DNA from: Cristatella mucedo
Lineage: Eukaryota > Bryozoa > Phylactolaemata > Cristatellidae
Reading direction: 5' to 3'
DNA: 64,000 nt
Assembly (NCBI GenBank): GCA_009760855.2
Contig: WPIO01000050.1
Location: forward strand, 600,501 to 664,500
Below, one piece after another: positions 21,284 to 32,772 of the stretch. Under the pieces are notes generated by a model. That model worked only from the letters and a program-made list of their open reading frames with translations, ran no database searches and had not been told where the DNA came from. Position 1 is the stretch's first letter. Each line of letters starts with the position of its first letter. Both the position numbers and the translations under genes were made by a program.

Positions 21284-22914
21284 GTTAGTAAGGTATTGAA
21301 TGGTAGTTTTAATCTTAAAAACAGTAATACTAAGGCGTTTCGTAGTGCCGTTACTGAACTAAAACACATTTTAGGTTAATTGCCCCTTGTGAGACCAGAA
21401 TGGCCGTCGATCGCTGAGGTCTGGCAGGAGCGTGTGGCCAGGAAGCCAGCATGCGGCTGCAAAGGTTTTTCTTGCAAGCTTCTAACGTCACCCTTTTCAG
21501 AATGACGCTAAAGCCATTGCTGATAGATTGAGCAAGATAATTGCATTTATAAATACCATAATGAATAGTATGGTGATGATAATGATGAAGCTTGGAGGAA
21601 GGAGGCGATTTCAGTCGTATTCCTGTAGACTACCAGGAGAAGGAGAGCGACAGGCAATTCCAACTATGGCAAGACAAAGAGTGCATTTTCTGCAGCTGAC
21701 GAGTAAGGCTGCCAGCTTGTCACCAATGAGGTGCTCTCTGTTTTCTCGTTTTCAGTCAGGTGCGCACCTGTGGACTGAAGTACTACATAACTTAGCTACA
21801 ATCCTCTGTGCTGATTGTGTGCTGTTGATAATACGTCTTATGCATCAGACGCTTACAGGGCCGCTGTATACGGTCTAGTATGAGCATTGCGATGACACAG
21901 CCGCCGGAAGTATAGTAAAGTTAGAGTTGGGTGCAAAAGTCAAAGAAAGTATAAGACCCTTCTTTCAGCGACAGCGAGTGCAGCAGCTGCAGGGCAGCAC
22001 GAGGTTGGAGTGACCGTGTAGCCAAGAGACTAGTTAAATATTCATTTTTTGTTCGCCTTGCTAGTCATAGCAATTTTCCCAAGAGCCATGTCTATCCGCT
22101 TGGACGTAAGAAAAGCGACTGCAACATATTTCTATAATGGCTTTACTTTATTTATGAAGACGGCCGGACAGCAGGCACGATTCAGTCGAATTCAGCTTTG
22201 TTCATGGGAGCTCATAGAAAGAAGAAATGCAAATCCGCTGCTGTGTTCGGTCGGAGCCTTCGTCTGGGGCATTTGTCAAAGTTGCCTCGTTCAGATAGCA
22301 GAAACAGTTGCTACACCGCAACGTTGGGTATGAACCCATAGGGAAAGCTATCAATGTAGATAAGCCTCGAGGACAAATGTTCAATCCGACTGCTGTTGTA
22401 GGTAACCTTGAACCACTCTATCAGCATTCTGGTGGTGACTATTCACCACGGCCGCTACACATGTGATAATGAGACGTATCACAATTTTAGTAAACAATGC
22501 TCGCCACTAAGTTTTAAACTGTTTTCCATAGGAGGCCTACTCAGTGACTTGGAGAAATTACAGTGGCACGCATTCTCGTTCGGGAAATGAATGTAGGCAT
22601 TATCATAGTGGTAGCACAGCCATATCCATGTGGTTTTGTATTTTTTTTGTTGCGAGGAATTCTTGCGGCCTGCAGATGATTGAAAGGAAGGTATGAAAAA
22701 CTAAGTCAATGAGGTTAGCATAACGACGAGCAGAAAAAGGATCTGCGTGCTTTTTTCAGTCCAGTAGTTTTTTGGGTTTAAATCCTAGTAGTCAACTTGC
22801 CTGGTATTTGTCTCTCAGCAGTTCCTAACAATTTACCGGGATTCCCTGGCACTTTCTTTGAACAATATTCTTAATATGCCAGCTTAATCTCCTGCAGAAT
22901 CTGCAAGAAATCCA
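21284..22914. other. No gene recognised
   Basis: Frames of 94-116 codons (21528-21878 and 22049-22333, plus) lack motifs and convincing splice context. Confidence 0.35.
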
Positions 22915-23516
22915 GGTGCCCTACCCCAAAGTGACCTCTTGCTTGACGACCACATCAGCTACGCAGTCAAGTCTGCCAAATTTCACCTACGTAACGATTT
23001 GAAAATTCCAATGTCTTTACACAGTAATGCCACATCTAAATCGGTCCATGCCATTTTCGTCATTTGACGCCTCGACTTCCTCATCTCACCTCACTGCTTA
23101 CTTCTCTCGAGGCCTTTGTAACGCGGTGCTCACAGTTGATGCAACACCGTGCATCATCGGCTCGTCTGTCTTGATCGTCGCAGTTGCCAAATCACAACGT
23201 TTTTCGCCGATCTGCACCAGGCGATCGATCGAGCAATGAGTTTCCTGCAAGTCAACTAACGTTTAGGTCTCTCACTTTCTGGCTCCAGCGAATCGAAACT
23301 GCTTCCCAGCCAGACTCGACCCATCGTTTCACTAGCTCTTCTCTCTCAAATCATTAAGCTACGCCTCAAACGATACCCTCTTCGTTTGAAGACTGGGCCT
23401 TTATTTAATTAAAGCTCGTAAAGCCTGAAAATTGCTGCCGATTGACGTCACGCCAGACTTGACGTCATTTAAACTGAAGCTGAAATCTCACCTGTTACTC
23501 ACAGCATTTCAGACAA
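22915..23516 (+). mobile_element. Degenerate L2-like LINE (family A)
   Basis: Matches the 20.5-21.0 kb copy (GTGACCTC...GACGACCACATCAGCT...CAGTCAAGTCTGCC) with many changes. Its 3' end is replaced by the hairpin that follows. Confidence 0.65.
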
Positions 23517-23601
23517 GAATGAAGTAAGAATTCATAATGAAACTTATTCTATTGATTTACATTCAATAGAATAAGTTTCATTATGAATGCTTACTTCATT
23601 C
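23517..23601. repeat. 39-bp inverted repeat with 7-nt loop
   Basis: Arms 23517-23555 and 23563-23601 are complementary over 39 bp with a single mismatch; the loop is TTTACAT. A T-run follows. In RNA this would be a long, almost perfect hairpin. Confidence 0.95.
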
Positions 23602-23802
23602 TTTTTTTTTAGGAGGCACGCCCAAAAACCTCTGAAACAAGTTGAGTGAAGAGAGGGGGAGAGTGAGACTGAACGGACTCAAATAGGTGATTGAGAGATT
23701 GTATCAAGAAGAGTGTTTTGCTTTTAGCCATGCGGATTGGTACAGCCGCGAACGAATAAGTTTCAGAACAAAAGAATTCGACGCATGAAATATATGAATG
23801 AC

Positions 23803-23817
23803 CCTCTCTCTCTCTCT

Positions 23818-23862
<45 letters not shown>

Positions 23863-23918
23863 TCACACTCTCTCTCTCTCACTCTCTCTCTCTCACTCTC
23901 TCTCTCTCTCTCTCTCTC
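23803..23918. repeat. (CT)n microsatellite
   Basis: About 115 bp of CT repeats with a few interruptions (CCCTCC, TCCTCACA). Confidence 0.95.
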
Positions 23919-24578
23919 CAGGCACTGCACTCGCAACTCGGAGCTGAAGCGCACGACCCAGCATCTTACACCCCCTAAATCAAATGGGGCGACGAATCGG
24001 CAATCGTGTTTTTGTTCTGTTTTTTTAATCGCGTTCCATCTGCTCTTTCCGCTCGAAGTGGGTCCTGAAGAAAGCAGATCGGGTGTGGTGGCTGAAATGA
24101 ATACGGATCTCACAATTAATAAGGTAACCGGCGCAGAACTGATCGCAAGCATATCGACTGACACTGTGGTGGGGGGCCGCCAGCCCGCCTAGTGGGGCGA
24201 ACCGCCATCCCCCGCCATTCAAAGCCGTTCGAAGCCCCTCAGCTCGTTCGCCACTCCCGCCCTTATGCTAGCTGCGCGATGGCACCATTTAGTTTAACAG
24301 AATCCAAGCACTCGCCAAGGAAATCATCTATCTTATAATCGACCTGTACTGCAACGTTCAGTAAAGTACAAGTACAAGTACAAGTTCCAGCTGTGCTGCC
24401 CGGGCAGAGGCAACAGGTAAGTGGGCTCGCTGTGCGAGAGGGCCCGTCACTCTCGCGCACGCTCAGGAACAGCTCTAACACGTCTAGCTGCTCCTACGCC
24501 CCTTCGTGGCGGCGCGAGAGGCGACGGTCGCTAGGCTACTGCCGCAATGTGGCATAGCTCCTTGGGCTCCCAGAGACC
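23919..24578. other. No gene recognised; becomes GC-rich towards the CCG repeat
   Basis: A short AAGTAC tandem (four units) sits at about 24363-24386. Frames on both strands overlap and lack motifs. Confidence 0.35.
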
Positions 24579-24633
24579 GACCGCCGCCGCCGCCGCCGCA
24601 GCCGCAGCCGCCGCCGCCGCCGCCGCCGCCGCA

Positions 24634-24668
<35 letters not shown>

Positions 24669-24669
24669 A
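24579..24669. repeat. (CCG)n trinucleotide repeat
   Basis: About 30 CCG units with a few CAG interruptions. It reads as poly-Pro, poly-Ala or poly-Arg depending on frame, so coding cannot be inferred. It lies in a CpG-rich patch with a CT run at about 24808-24828. Confidence 0.95.
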
Positions 24670-25079
24670 GCTGCCGCCGGGCGAGCGAGAGCTCGAGCGG
24701 CGAGCTCAGTCGGACCAGCAACGCCCGCGGCGGCAGGTGCGGTTGCCATTAAAGGCGACGGCCGCGTGTCGTGCACGTTCGCTCTAGTGCATCTCTCACG
24801 TAGAGCCTCTCTCTCTCTCTCTCTCTCGGTTTCGCGAACGAGGCTTTGCTTCCTTACTTCCGGCTGCGTCCGGCTGCGTGCCGGTCGCTCTGGAGCTCGA
24901 GCGGGTGTGAGAGCGAAAGCCGAGCAGCCATGGTACCGAGCTGGCGAGAATTGGTAGCCATCTTTCCGGATCCAGGTGCACTGTCGGCGTACTACGTTAC
25001 CCCACGCGCCCAATTCCAAGGCAATCGGAGGCGAGCCTAGCGGCAGTAGACTCGAGAACCGCATGCTGTAATGCATCTC

Positions 25080-25350
25080 CGTCTGTAACTCCGAAAAGTC
25101 ATAAAGACCATGTGGGTGTTACTCGGGAGAGTTTTCATATAGCGCACTCACAGCCTGAGCGGCTTCCAGTGACCCTTTTCTCAGGATCCGGCCTCCTGTC
25201 TGCCCAGCCGACAGAGAGGCGTTCGCTGGCTGGACGCGTAGCCTCCGTCATGACTTGGTCGCACTCAATATACCCACGGGTGGAACCCCAGCTGACGACA
25301 CGTATTCTGGGCTTTTCCATTAGCAATTAGCAGGTTGCAACAGCCGCCCT
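25080..25350 (-). mobile_element. LINE family B 3' end
   Basis: Contains CTCCGTCTGTAACTCCGAAAAGTCATAAAGACCATGTGGGTGTTAC..., nearly identical to 44255 onward. Confidence 0.6.
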
Positions 25351-25989
25351 TTAAAGATGCTCTCCACAGGTGACGCGCGATCGAATTTAAAGAGCAGCAG
25401 CAACTGGGAGGATTATTTCTTACCTTCGTCCAAGGAGAAGTGCTGTGTATGCTCTCGAGTGAGCGCTCTCATTTTCGCAAGCCACCACGTCAGGCCTTTG
25501 GCGAGGCCGTCGTATTTTGCAATGTTTAACCATCTTACAGCTCTCTCTTATTCTCAGACAGACCACCGTCGTTGCACGTCATTCCACAAAACAAGGTAGC
25601 ACCAGGCTGCTAAGCGCCTTCTTCTGCAGCTTTTGTCAACTCGACCGATTGATGCCGGCCTTTCGTTACAAACGACTATCCTTCGTTATTAGGAGAGGAA
25701 TGTTGGCTTAAATTTCGCGTAAAAGAACGTTCCAATAATGACAATTACCTTATTAATTCAATGACATTTACAGAGCAACCTAAAAACGTACATCTATGTC
25801 CGTATCCTTGTAGCACAGAGCACAGGGAAAACGTGACGATGTGGTTAGCGACGAAATGCGCTGCGTCTTCATTCATAAGCATAAAAACCTACACTTGGAC
25901 CAAGCGAATGCTTTGAGGGACACTTGGGCCTATAGCTTCGATAATAAATTTCAAGTCACCGGACGGCAGTTAGACGTGATTTAAAGGCT

Positions 25990-26300
25990 TTAGGATCAGT
26001 CGAACCAATGCCACGGTCTCTAAACGAATTGTGGTTGGCTTGAGGCACAGCTAGGTCACTTGATCAGCTTAGTCACTTGACTTGGTCGCTTTTAGGTCAC
26101 TTGGATCAGAAGAGCAGGTGATACGATGCCTGGCCTGATTAGCAGTTATTTTGGATTGAAAATCTGAAGCAAAGAATAAAAAACCTAAAGCTGTTTACAA
26201 ATTGTAATTTAAGACGCTCCTCGATTGAGAGCAAGTTCAGGCCGGTGAGAACTGAAGTAATCTGGTAATTGCAAAGCTCAAACTAGCGAGGCTGATTATT
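25990..26300 (-). mobile_element. Degenerate L2-like LINE fragment (family A)
   Basis: Recognisable by GATACGATGCCTGGCCTGA, AAAGAATAAAAAACCTAAA and GTTCAGGCCGGTGAGAA in the family A order. Confidence 0.5.
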
Positions 26301-26473
26301 TTTTTTTTACTAGCTATCAGCTCCTAATTCCACACGCTAGCAAGACCTGCGAGTAATGAGTCGAGAGCTGATGCCTTTAAGGTAGGTTTGAACTTGGATC
26401 CAAGATTCCTTGCTGCAGCAATCCCGAATTGCTGCAGCAATGTCGTGGAGTTGTGTCGTATGACAGTGTGGCT

Positions 26474-26475
<2 letters not shown>

Positions 26476-26508
<33 letters not shown>

Positions 26509-26510
26509 TG
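26476..26510. repeat. (CGG)n trinucleotide repeat
   Basis: About 11 units of CGG/GGC. Confidence 0.95.
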
Positions 26511-29500
26511 CTCTAGCGGGGGTCCCACGGAGACACGAAGGGCGAACGCGCACGGTAGACGAGACTCTCCCCTGTTACTCTCAACGGGCACACATCTATG
26601 GGAGCCCAATCGATCGCACCAGACGGCACGAAATTTAACCTGCATTAGTGGCCCGACGCTGAGCGGCTTGAATGGGTTTAACAATTGGCCACGGGTGCAC
26701 GGCCTCATGCACTGGTAGAATTGAAAATGAAGAACTGAAAAAGAAAAGAACTGAAAATGAAGCTGAAGCGGCCGCCGCGGTGAATAGTAAGTTTGGAGCG
26801 GGACAGCAAGTTTTCACCCACAAAAATAGGAGACATTCTGGCCGAGCCAACTTTGATGGATAGGTTTCCTAATTTCTTATTGAAACTAGGTGTACCCGTA
26901 AACAGGAATCTTGTGTTTGTCATTCTTAAATCTAAGGAAGCTTCTGGAGATTCGAGTATTAAAAACAGCAGCAAAGGTAGCAACGGAGTTTGGAGAGTTT
27001 CCGACGCTAGAACGCAGAAATAAAGTTCGGGCACAATGGCGTGATGTCTGCACGAAAATGAAATCCGAAATTGCGCTTGAGTAAATAAATCGGGAGGAGG
27101 GAGAGTATATATTATAGAGAGGTCAGGCGCGATCGGCCGAAACTAGTAGAGGCGTACAACATCGGCTATGCATACAAACTAGGCGTACTTTGTTCTGTAA
27201 GCTCTGTTAGGTCAATTATGAAAGCTGCCAGTGAGCAATGACAATTTGAACTCTGATCGATCGTAGCAGATTAAATGAAATTCGCTCGGCATGTACACGG
27301 AACTCAATCTAATTTCCAGGCACAGCAGATTCGGTGTCCTTCGCTTGAATAGGGCAAAGTGTCGTGGGTCTTAAATAATTTAGACTTTTCGAACCAACTC
27401 GGGTGCACGGGGCATTTCTCATTAGTACGTGAATCTTTCACCGTATTTCTCACCTTTCTTAGCTTTAACGAGTCCGTTAGATTAGGAGAGGCTTTACATT
27501 TGGCACACGAAATTGAGCGGTACCTTTCTGAGCCTAACTCGGCGGTTCGATTTTGACCATTCAATGACGACATTTGTTCACGTTAACTGATTGAAGGCAC
27601 GCACAGAAGATCACCAGACGCACCCGTCGAATACTCTTTGAGTTAATCTTCGGTTTGATTCGGAATTTTTTCGATTTTTTTGCTGCAGCTGAGCGGAGCT
27701 GCAGCCTCCACGATTGCTCCATCCGAGAGCGTGGCGTCTGCATTCGGGCATTGGTAGAAGCAATTAGCAATAAAGAAGCAGGGCAGCGTCGAAGAATGAG
27801 CCACGCCTACTCTTTCTCGGGGTTGGGAGATTTAGCACCTTAGGGAAAAACTTCCGGGAAGAGGCGTGCGGCACTGCAGAGCGTTGCACGGCCCGGTGTT
27901 GGCTCCTTGTCAACTGTGCTCACAGTGGAGTGGAACTTGGGTAGGACCTCGGTAAGTGAGATAGCACCTGTCTGCTGTGGCACTGGGGGGGGGGGCTTCG
28001 ATGCCAGTGTAATGCACACGAACCGTCCAACCAAACGGCCATGGATGGCATCACCTCACTGAAATGCACAAGGATTGACCAGCGAAACGACTCTGGAAAT
28101 CTGAAAAAAAGCTAGAACTGAGCGTGCCGATGAATGTGTAATCGCAAGCTCTTGTTTCTACTCGTAAGCGGTCCGTCAAACTGCTTTGTGAATTGAACTG
28201 CAAACATTTCTCGGAATCTTTTCTTGAAAAGTTCTCGCGATAAGCAACTAATTTTAGCCACACGACTCACTCAACTTTCAGCTGTTACCGTTACAAGTTT
28301 CACTCCCATTCACGTATCTATACGCCAGTGATTGGCTCGTAGCACTATTTCCTCCGCTTTTGGTTCTCGAATAATCGGTCAAGCCTTTGTCGGTCTGGCA
28401 GGGCTGGAGTATCCGTGTTAGAGGCAATATGCTGGCATAACGTTTTTGGCAAGTTCTCTGATACTTCTTAAGATGCGAGACGCATCCGTCGGCTACGATA
28501 ATTAGTCGCTGGGGGTCAGCTAACAGCATTATGACACAGTCTGCTTTTCAATGAGATCGCACACAGATTGCCCGTTGATGGTATGCTAAGAAATTCGTGA
28601 ATTCGTGCCATTTTGTGGCTAACGTTGGACGCTACTCGCCGCAGCTTGCTTTCTCGCCGCGACGCCACCACTTGACCTCTTGACCAGTTGACCTCTGACC
28701 GCTTGCCCCATCTGTCAGTTTGCTTCGACGAGCAGAGGCGGCAGCAGCAGCAGCAGCAGCGGTTGCCGCCGGAAGCATTCTGGTCCGACAGCGAATGATT
28801 GCAAAGCATGGTGTGTGCTAATGGACCGCCAACAGGATAAGGCTTGCGTGTGCAGCGCGCACCGCGGCCGTCTGGCCGAGCGAAATCTGCCTGCGTATAA
28901 TCAGCTGCCCCAGATTCTAAAGAACAGAAGCCTCTCCGGGCGCTCGCCGAAACGGCGGCCTGCCGGACTAAGCCGGACTAAGACCGAAGTGCATTATCTT
29001 CGAGTCCTGAATTATCGATGCTGAGAGTCAACTGGAGTGATTTAATCTATTACCGCCCAGGCAGCGGGCCAGCCGAAGCCACGTAATAGGCAGTAGGTCG
29101 GGCTCCAGTGCTTCCGAGTTCGCCTAAGCTGCTGAGCCGATCTAAGCTCTTCTAGGCTTTGAGCCGTACGTCATTGTGACCACCGTGTATAGCCCATAAC
29201 CCATCATTTGTGACAAAGTAGACTTCCAAATAGTACGGACAAATGTGGACTTTTTATGATAAAGAACGCGTTATGCTCTTCGTTACTGCCTCGTTCCGCT
29301 ATTCTGTCGACGTAACAGTCGCTAGCCGCGACTCCAGTGCCCTGAGCGTCGTCGGTACTTGTCGCGCGTAGGCTGAGACTGGTGCCTTTTCGCGGCCTGT
29401 GCTGGCGGCCTGGGCCCGACCGGACGCGGCGGCCGCACCGCAACGCTCGTTGCGCCGCTTGGCGACGCAACGCCTTGCAACGACGCGCATAATTAACACA

Positions 29501-30039
29501 CTTAACGTGAGAAAAACAATGGAGGAAGCAGATAAGCGCCATATTATTTCAGCAACTCGAAGTGAACTTGTGCTTGTGTCAAACACAGCAACTGCAAGAG
29601 ACCGAAGAGGAAGCTAGTGCGCATAGCTTCGAGATCCCACATCCAAACTTTCAGCTTCGAATATTTAATTCCAATAACCATTGATTTTTCACTGTATTTG
29701 AAAGTTACAAAATTTTTTTGCACTAATTTCCTTTGCCACGTGAGAACCGTTTTCACAGACCAGGCAATTTAAAGAATCTTTATCTACAGTGAAATTGCAC
29801 GATAACCAGCAGCTTATGCGACCCCAGCGACCCCTCTTTATGCAACCCTAGCCCCCTCTTTTCACCTCGTTTGGGCTTCCATTGAAAGCCTCTGCGAGAT
29901 TGACGCGAGATTCTTCGTTGAAAGCGGCGGCGGCTACCAAGAATGCCGTCTGAGCCAAATTGCGAAATGACAATAGGCTTACAAAATCGGACCGACTAGA
30001 CTAGAGTCACCTGAGAGCTACAGCTGCAGCCGGTCAGGG
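26511..30039. other. No gene recognised
   Basis: A 76-codon frame at 26793-27023 (contains FSPTKIGDILAEP) has protein-like composition but no ATG start, splice support or recognised family. A (CAG)n tract is at 28741-28760, and a short GC-rich patch at 29380-29470. Confidence 0.3.
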
Positions 30040-30910
30040 CGAAAATAATAATAATGCTAATAATAACAATACATTTGCACAGCACCCTTTAGGAAGGCAA
30101 TCTCTTTCTAGCCAGTTTGCATTTGCTACAAAAGAAGCACGATCAAATTGTTAGCGGTAACATGCTTAATGACAGCAAACAGAATATACTTACAGGTGAC
30201 TTGCACAGGGTCGGCATGCACAGGGTCAGCACGCATAAGCCCACCAAGGATGAATATCACATGGATCCAGTAAATGCTGTGACAAATCGATGCGTTTTAA
30301 GCTTCTTTTTGAATGTCCCAAGTCGGGGATTGTCGTGAGGCCTGTCGGAAGTGAGTTCCAGGCTTTAGGAGCACATGCAATACAGGTACGGTTTCCAAAG
30401 GATTTGAAATTCGTACTGCATGTGTGTAAGCGATTGGATTCAGACAAACTGGTGTTAAGATGCTTAGCCTTGTGGGGGAGTAGATCTGAAAGGTGGACTG
30501 GAGCCAATGAATGGAGGGACCTAAAAGTGGGTGACAGGACATGAAAGTTAATGCGTGGCTTGAGTGGAAGCCAGTGCAGGTCGGCGAGAAGTGGTGGGAT
30601 GTGGCAACTGCAACACTCACGATAGACAAGCCTAGCTGAAGAGTTGTGCACCAACTGTTAAGCACCTGATTGCATAGGCCGGTAGACCAGCAAGCAGTGA
30701 GTTGCAGAACTCAAGACGGGATGTCGCAAATGCATGAACCAATTTATGTGCTATATCCCTGTCTGAAGCAAGCCTAACTTTTAGCAATGCTATGTAGCTG
30801 AAAGTAGGCAGACTCGACTGTAGAGCGGATGCGGTCTTTTAATGAAAGGTCACCTTGGAACGGGAAACGTGATTTCGTGCAGATTCAACAGGAGATACGC
30901 TAGCAGAGGA
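30040..30910 (-). mobile_element. L2-like LINE 3' part (family A)
   Basis: The minus strand codes ATSHHFSPTCTGFHSS, then LSPTFRSLHSLAPVHLSDLL and LKSFGNRT in shifted frames. An AAT-rich tail is at about 30040-30075. Confidence 0.82.
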
Positions 30911-31407
30911 ATGCGGAGGCCGCCGAATGTTGAGGTGCGGCGGCGGCCCTCCGGGGACTTTACCGCCTGTGACGCGCACGCATGCCATATAGACGTTTAT
31001 GATATTTATATTAATAATATACTATATTATATTATATTTATATAATACTTATATTCCTCAGCTAGCTAAGATGAAATTCTGATGTGCATTGGATATGTCA
31101 CAGCTTCTCGTAGCAGTTTCCAGATTGTATGCTCGTATCAACTTCAACGTTTTGAAAATGCCGCAACTGTAAAGAGTGCTGGGAGCGCTCAGTGCACCGG
31201 AAGTGCTTCCCTTGACAGCTCCAGATTAGCGGTGTACTAGAGAGCTAAATGATTGCAAGTGCAGCAGTCGATAGTCACGTGCCACTTCCGGTCAGTTACA
31301 CGTACGCCATGCGTAGTCATAGATCGTCGGCGACCCAAGGCAGCGATTGTCTAGTATTATGCCGAACACCGAGCACTTTACTAGAAGTTCTCGTAACGAA
31401 CCAAATT

Positions 31408-31505
31408 CAAGGTGAAGCATTTTTTGACCTAGGTCGTGGGCTCGAGCCCCGTGGCGGACGCGAAGCGCCTGAGTAGACATCAAGTTCTCTTAGGGCGCTC
31501 GGCGC
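31408..31505 (+). mobile_element. LINE-tailed SINE (family S2)
   Basis: GGTCGTGGGCTCGAGCCCC (B-box region), then GAAGCGCCTGAGTAGACATCAAGTTCTCTTAGGGCGCT, which is the L2-like tail. Confidence 0.65.
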
Positions 31506-31559
31506 TCATGGTTCTAGTCCTCGGCTCACGTTAGCCAACTTCCTCTGACATGAAATATG

Positions 31560-32350
31560 TTTGCTTGTCTCAGCGCTAGTACGTCCCTTTTCATATGTGG
31601 AAATCCAATGGAAGCTACGTCAGCTTCGCCGTAGGTTCGGCATCAGAGCGGCTCTTGCCCCGCCTCTTCCGGTCGACTCGTGGTGTCGAGCCGCTCCGTC
31701 GTCGCGCTGCCGCGCGGGTGGGACGAGCTCAAAGAGTTGCTCTGACGTCAGCGTCACGCCGGCACTTCCGTCGCTTCCGTCTGTGGCCGCTGACAGACGC
31801 TCTGTCGGCACTCGGCGGCACGTTCGAGCGCGCGCGCTCGCGCCGCCGCATGGTCGCTCGCTCCGCGTGGCAGCAGTTATGCTTCATCTGCGAGCAAGGC
31901 TCGCTGCCTCGCGCGCCGCTGCCTGCCGCCGGATGGGCTTGAGCGGCGCTTGCGCCCGGCCCATGCGAGCGCGGCGCGAGTGGAGTCGCCGCGCCAGCGT
32001 GTCGCAGCTCGGTCTAAGACTGGTCGTAAGGACGGATCAGTGGAAAACTGAGCACTTGGCTCGCTGTCACGCCAGCAGTCACTGTGGGCGACTGACCTTG
32101 ACAGTGACTAACCTTGCCAGCGGCGACATAAAAGCTGCACGAGATGAAGGAGATAGACTAAAAAGATGGGACAGTTAGGGAGGGAGGGAGGGAGAGAGAT
32201 GGTAAAGAAAGGAGAGATTGTGAACAGCTTGAGACCAAGACCTCGGCCGTCGACTGCGAATCGTTGACTCTGGACGTCGACTCTGGAATGTGACGAGGCA
32301 CGTGACCGGGCGCGAAGCGGCGGACGTCGCCAGCGAAAGCCGTCCGCCAT
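31560..32350. other. GC-rich sequence downstream of the Gly/Tyr/Gln-rich gene
   Basis: CpG-dense, with a 205-codon plus-strand frame (31561-32178) that is Arg/Ala/Ser-rich without motifs, probably a composition artefact. A (GGGA)n patch is near 32178-32200. Confidence 0.35.
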
Positions 32351-32379
32351 ATTTGTGCCGCGTAATCGAATCGAATGCG

Positions 32380-32385
32380 TTTATT
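32380..32385 (-). terminator. Candidate poly(A) signal of the Gly/Tyr/Gln-rich gene
   Basis: AATAAA on the minus strand, 242 nt after the stop codon, in a short AT-rich patch within GC-rich DNA. Confidence 0.5.
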
Positions 32386-32626
32386 TAATATTATTGCACG
32401 AGTTGCTTTGCGGTCCGCCGCCACCGCCGCCGCTACTGCCACTCTCCGTTGTGCCGAGCGAGAGGAAAGCTGGGCTCGCTCGGGCCTTCCGGCGCCGCAC
32501 GCGAGCGCCATCGTCCTTCACTCGAAGGCAGCACGCGAAATGCAGGCTGGAAAACAATCCGTCGGCGGGCGCTGGTGATGTGCGCCTCCGCGGAGGTGAA
32601 CGAAGGGCGACCGCCTCCGGTCGCTC

Positions 32627-32772
32627 TTACTGCCCGTACCCGTAGCGCCCGGCCTCCTGGCCTCCGTAGCCCGACTGCTGCTGCTGCCAGTTACGTCTGC
32701 TCTCCTCCGAGTTGCTGCCACCGCCGTATCCGCCGCCCTGCTGCTGACCGTAGTCGTAGCCGCCGCCGTAGC
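32627..32772 (-). CDS. Gly/Tyr/Gln-rich protein exon 3
   Basis: Begins after CGCATCAG with the last two bases of a Gly codon, then YGGGYDYGQQQGGGYGGG and onward to GRYGYGQ and TAA at 32627-32629. The repeat-like composition and clean stop favour real coding over chance in GC-rich DNA. Confidence 0.75.

Noticed and set aside
24531-25076. 181-codon minus-strand poly-Ala frame
   Set aside because: Produced by the CCG repeat; equivalent homopolymers occur in the other frames.
31561-32178. 205-codon plus-strand frame
   Set aside because: Arg/Ala/Ser composition typical of random frames in CpG-rich DNA, overlapping other frames, no motif or splice support.
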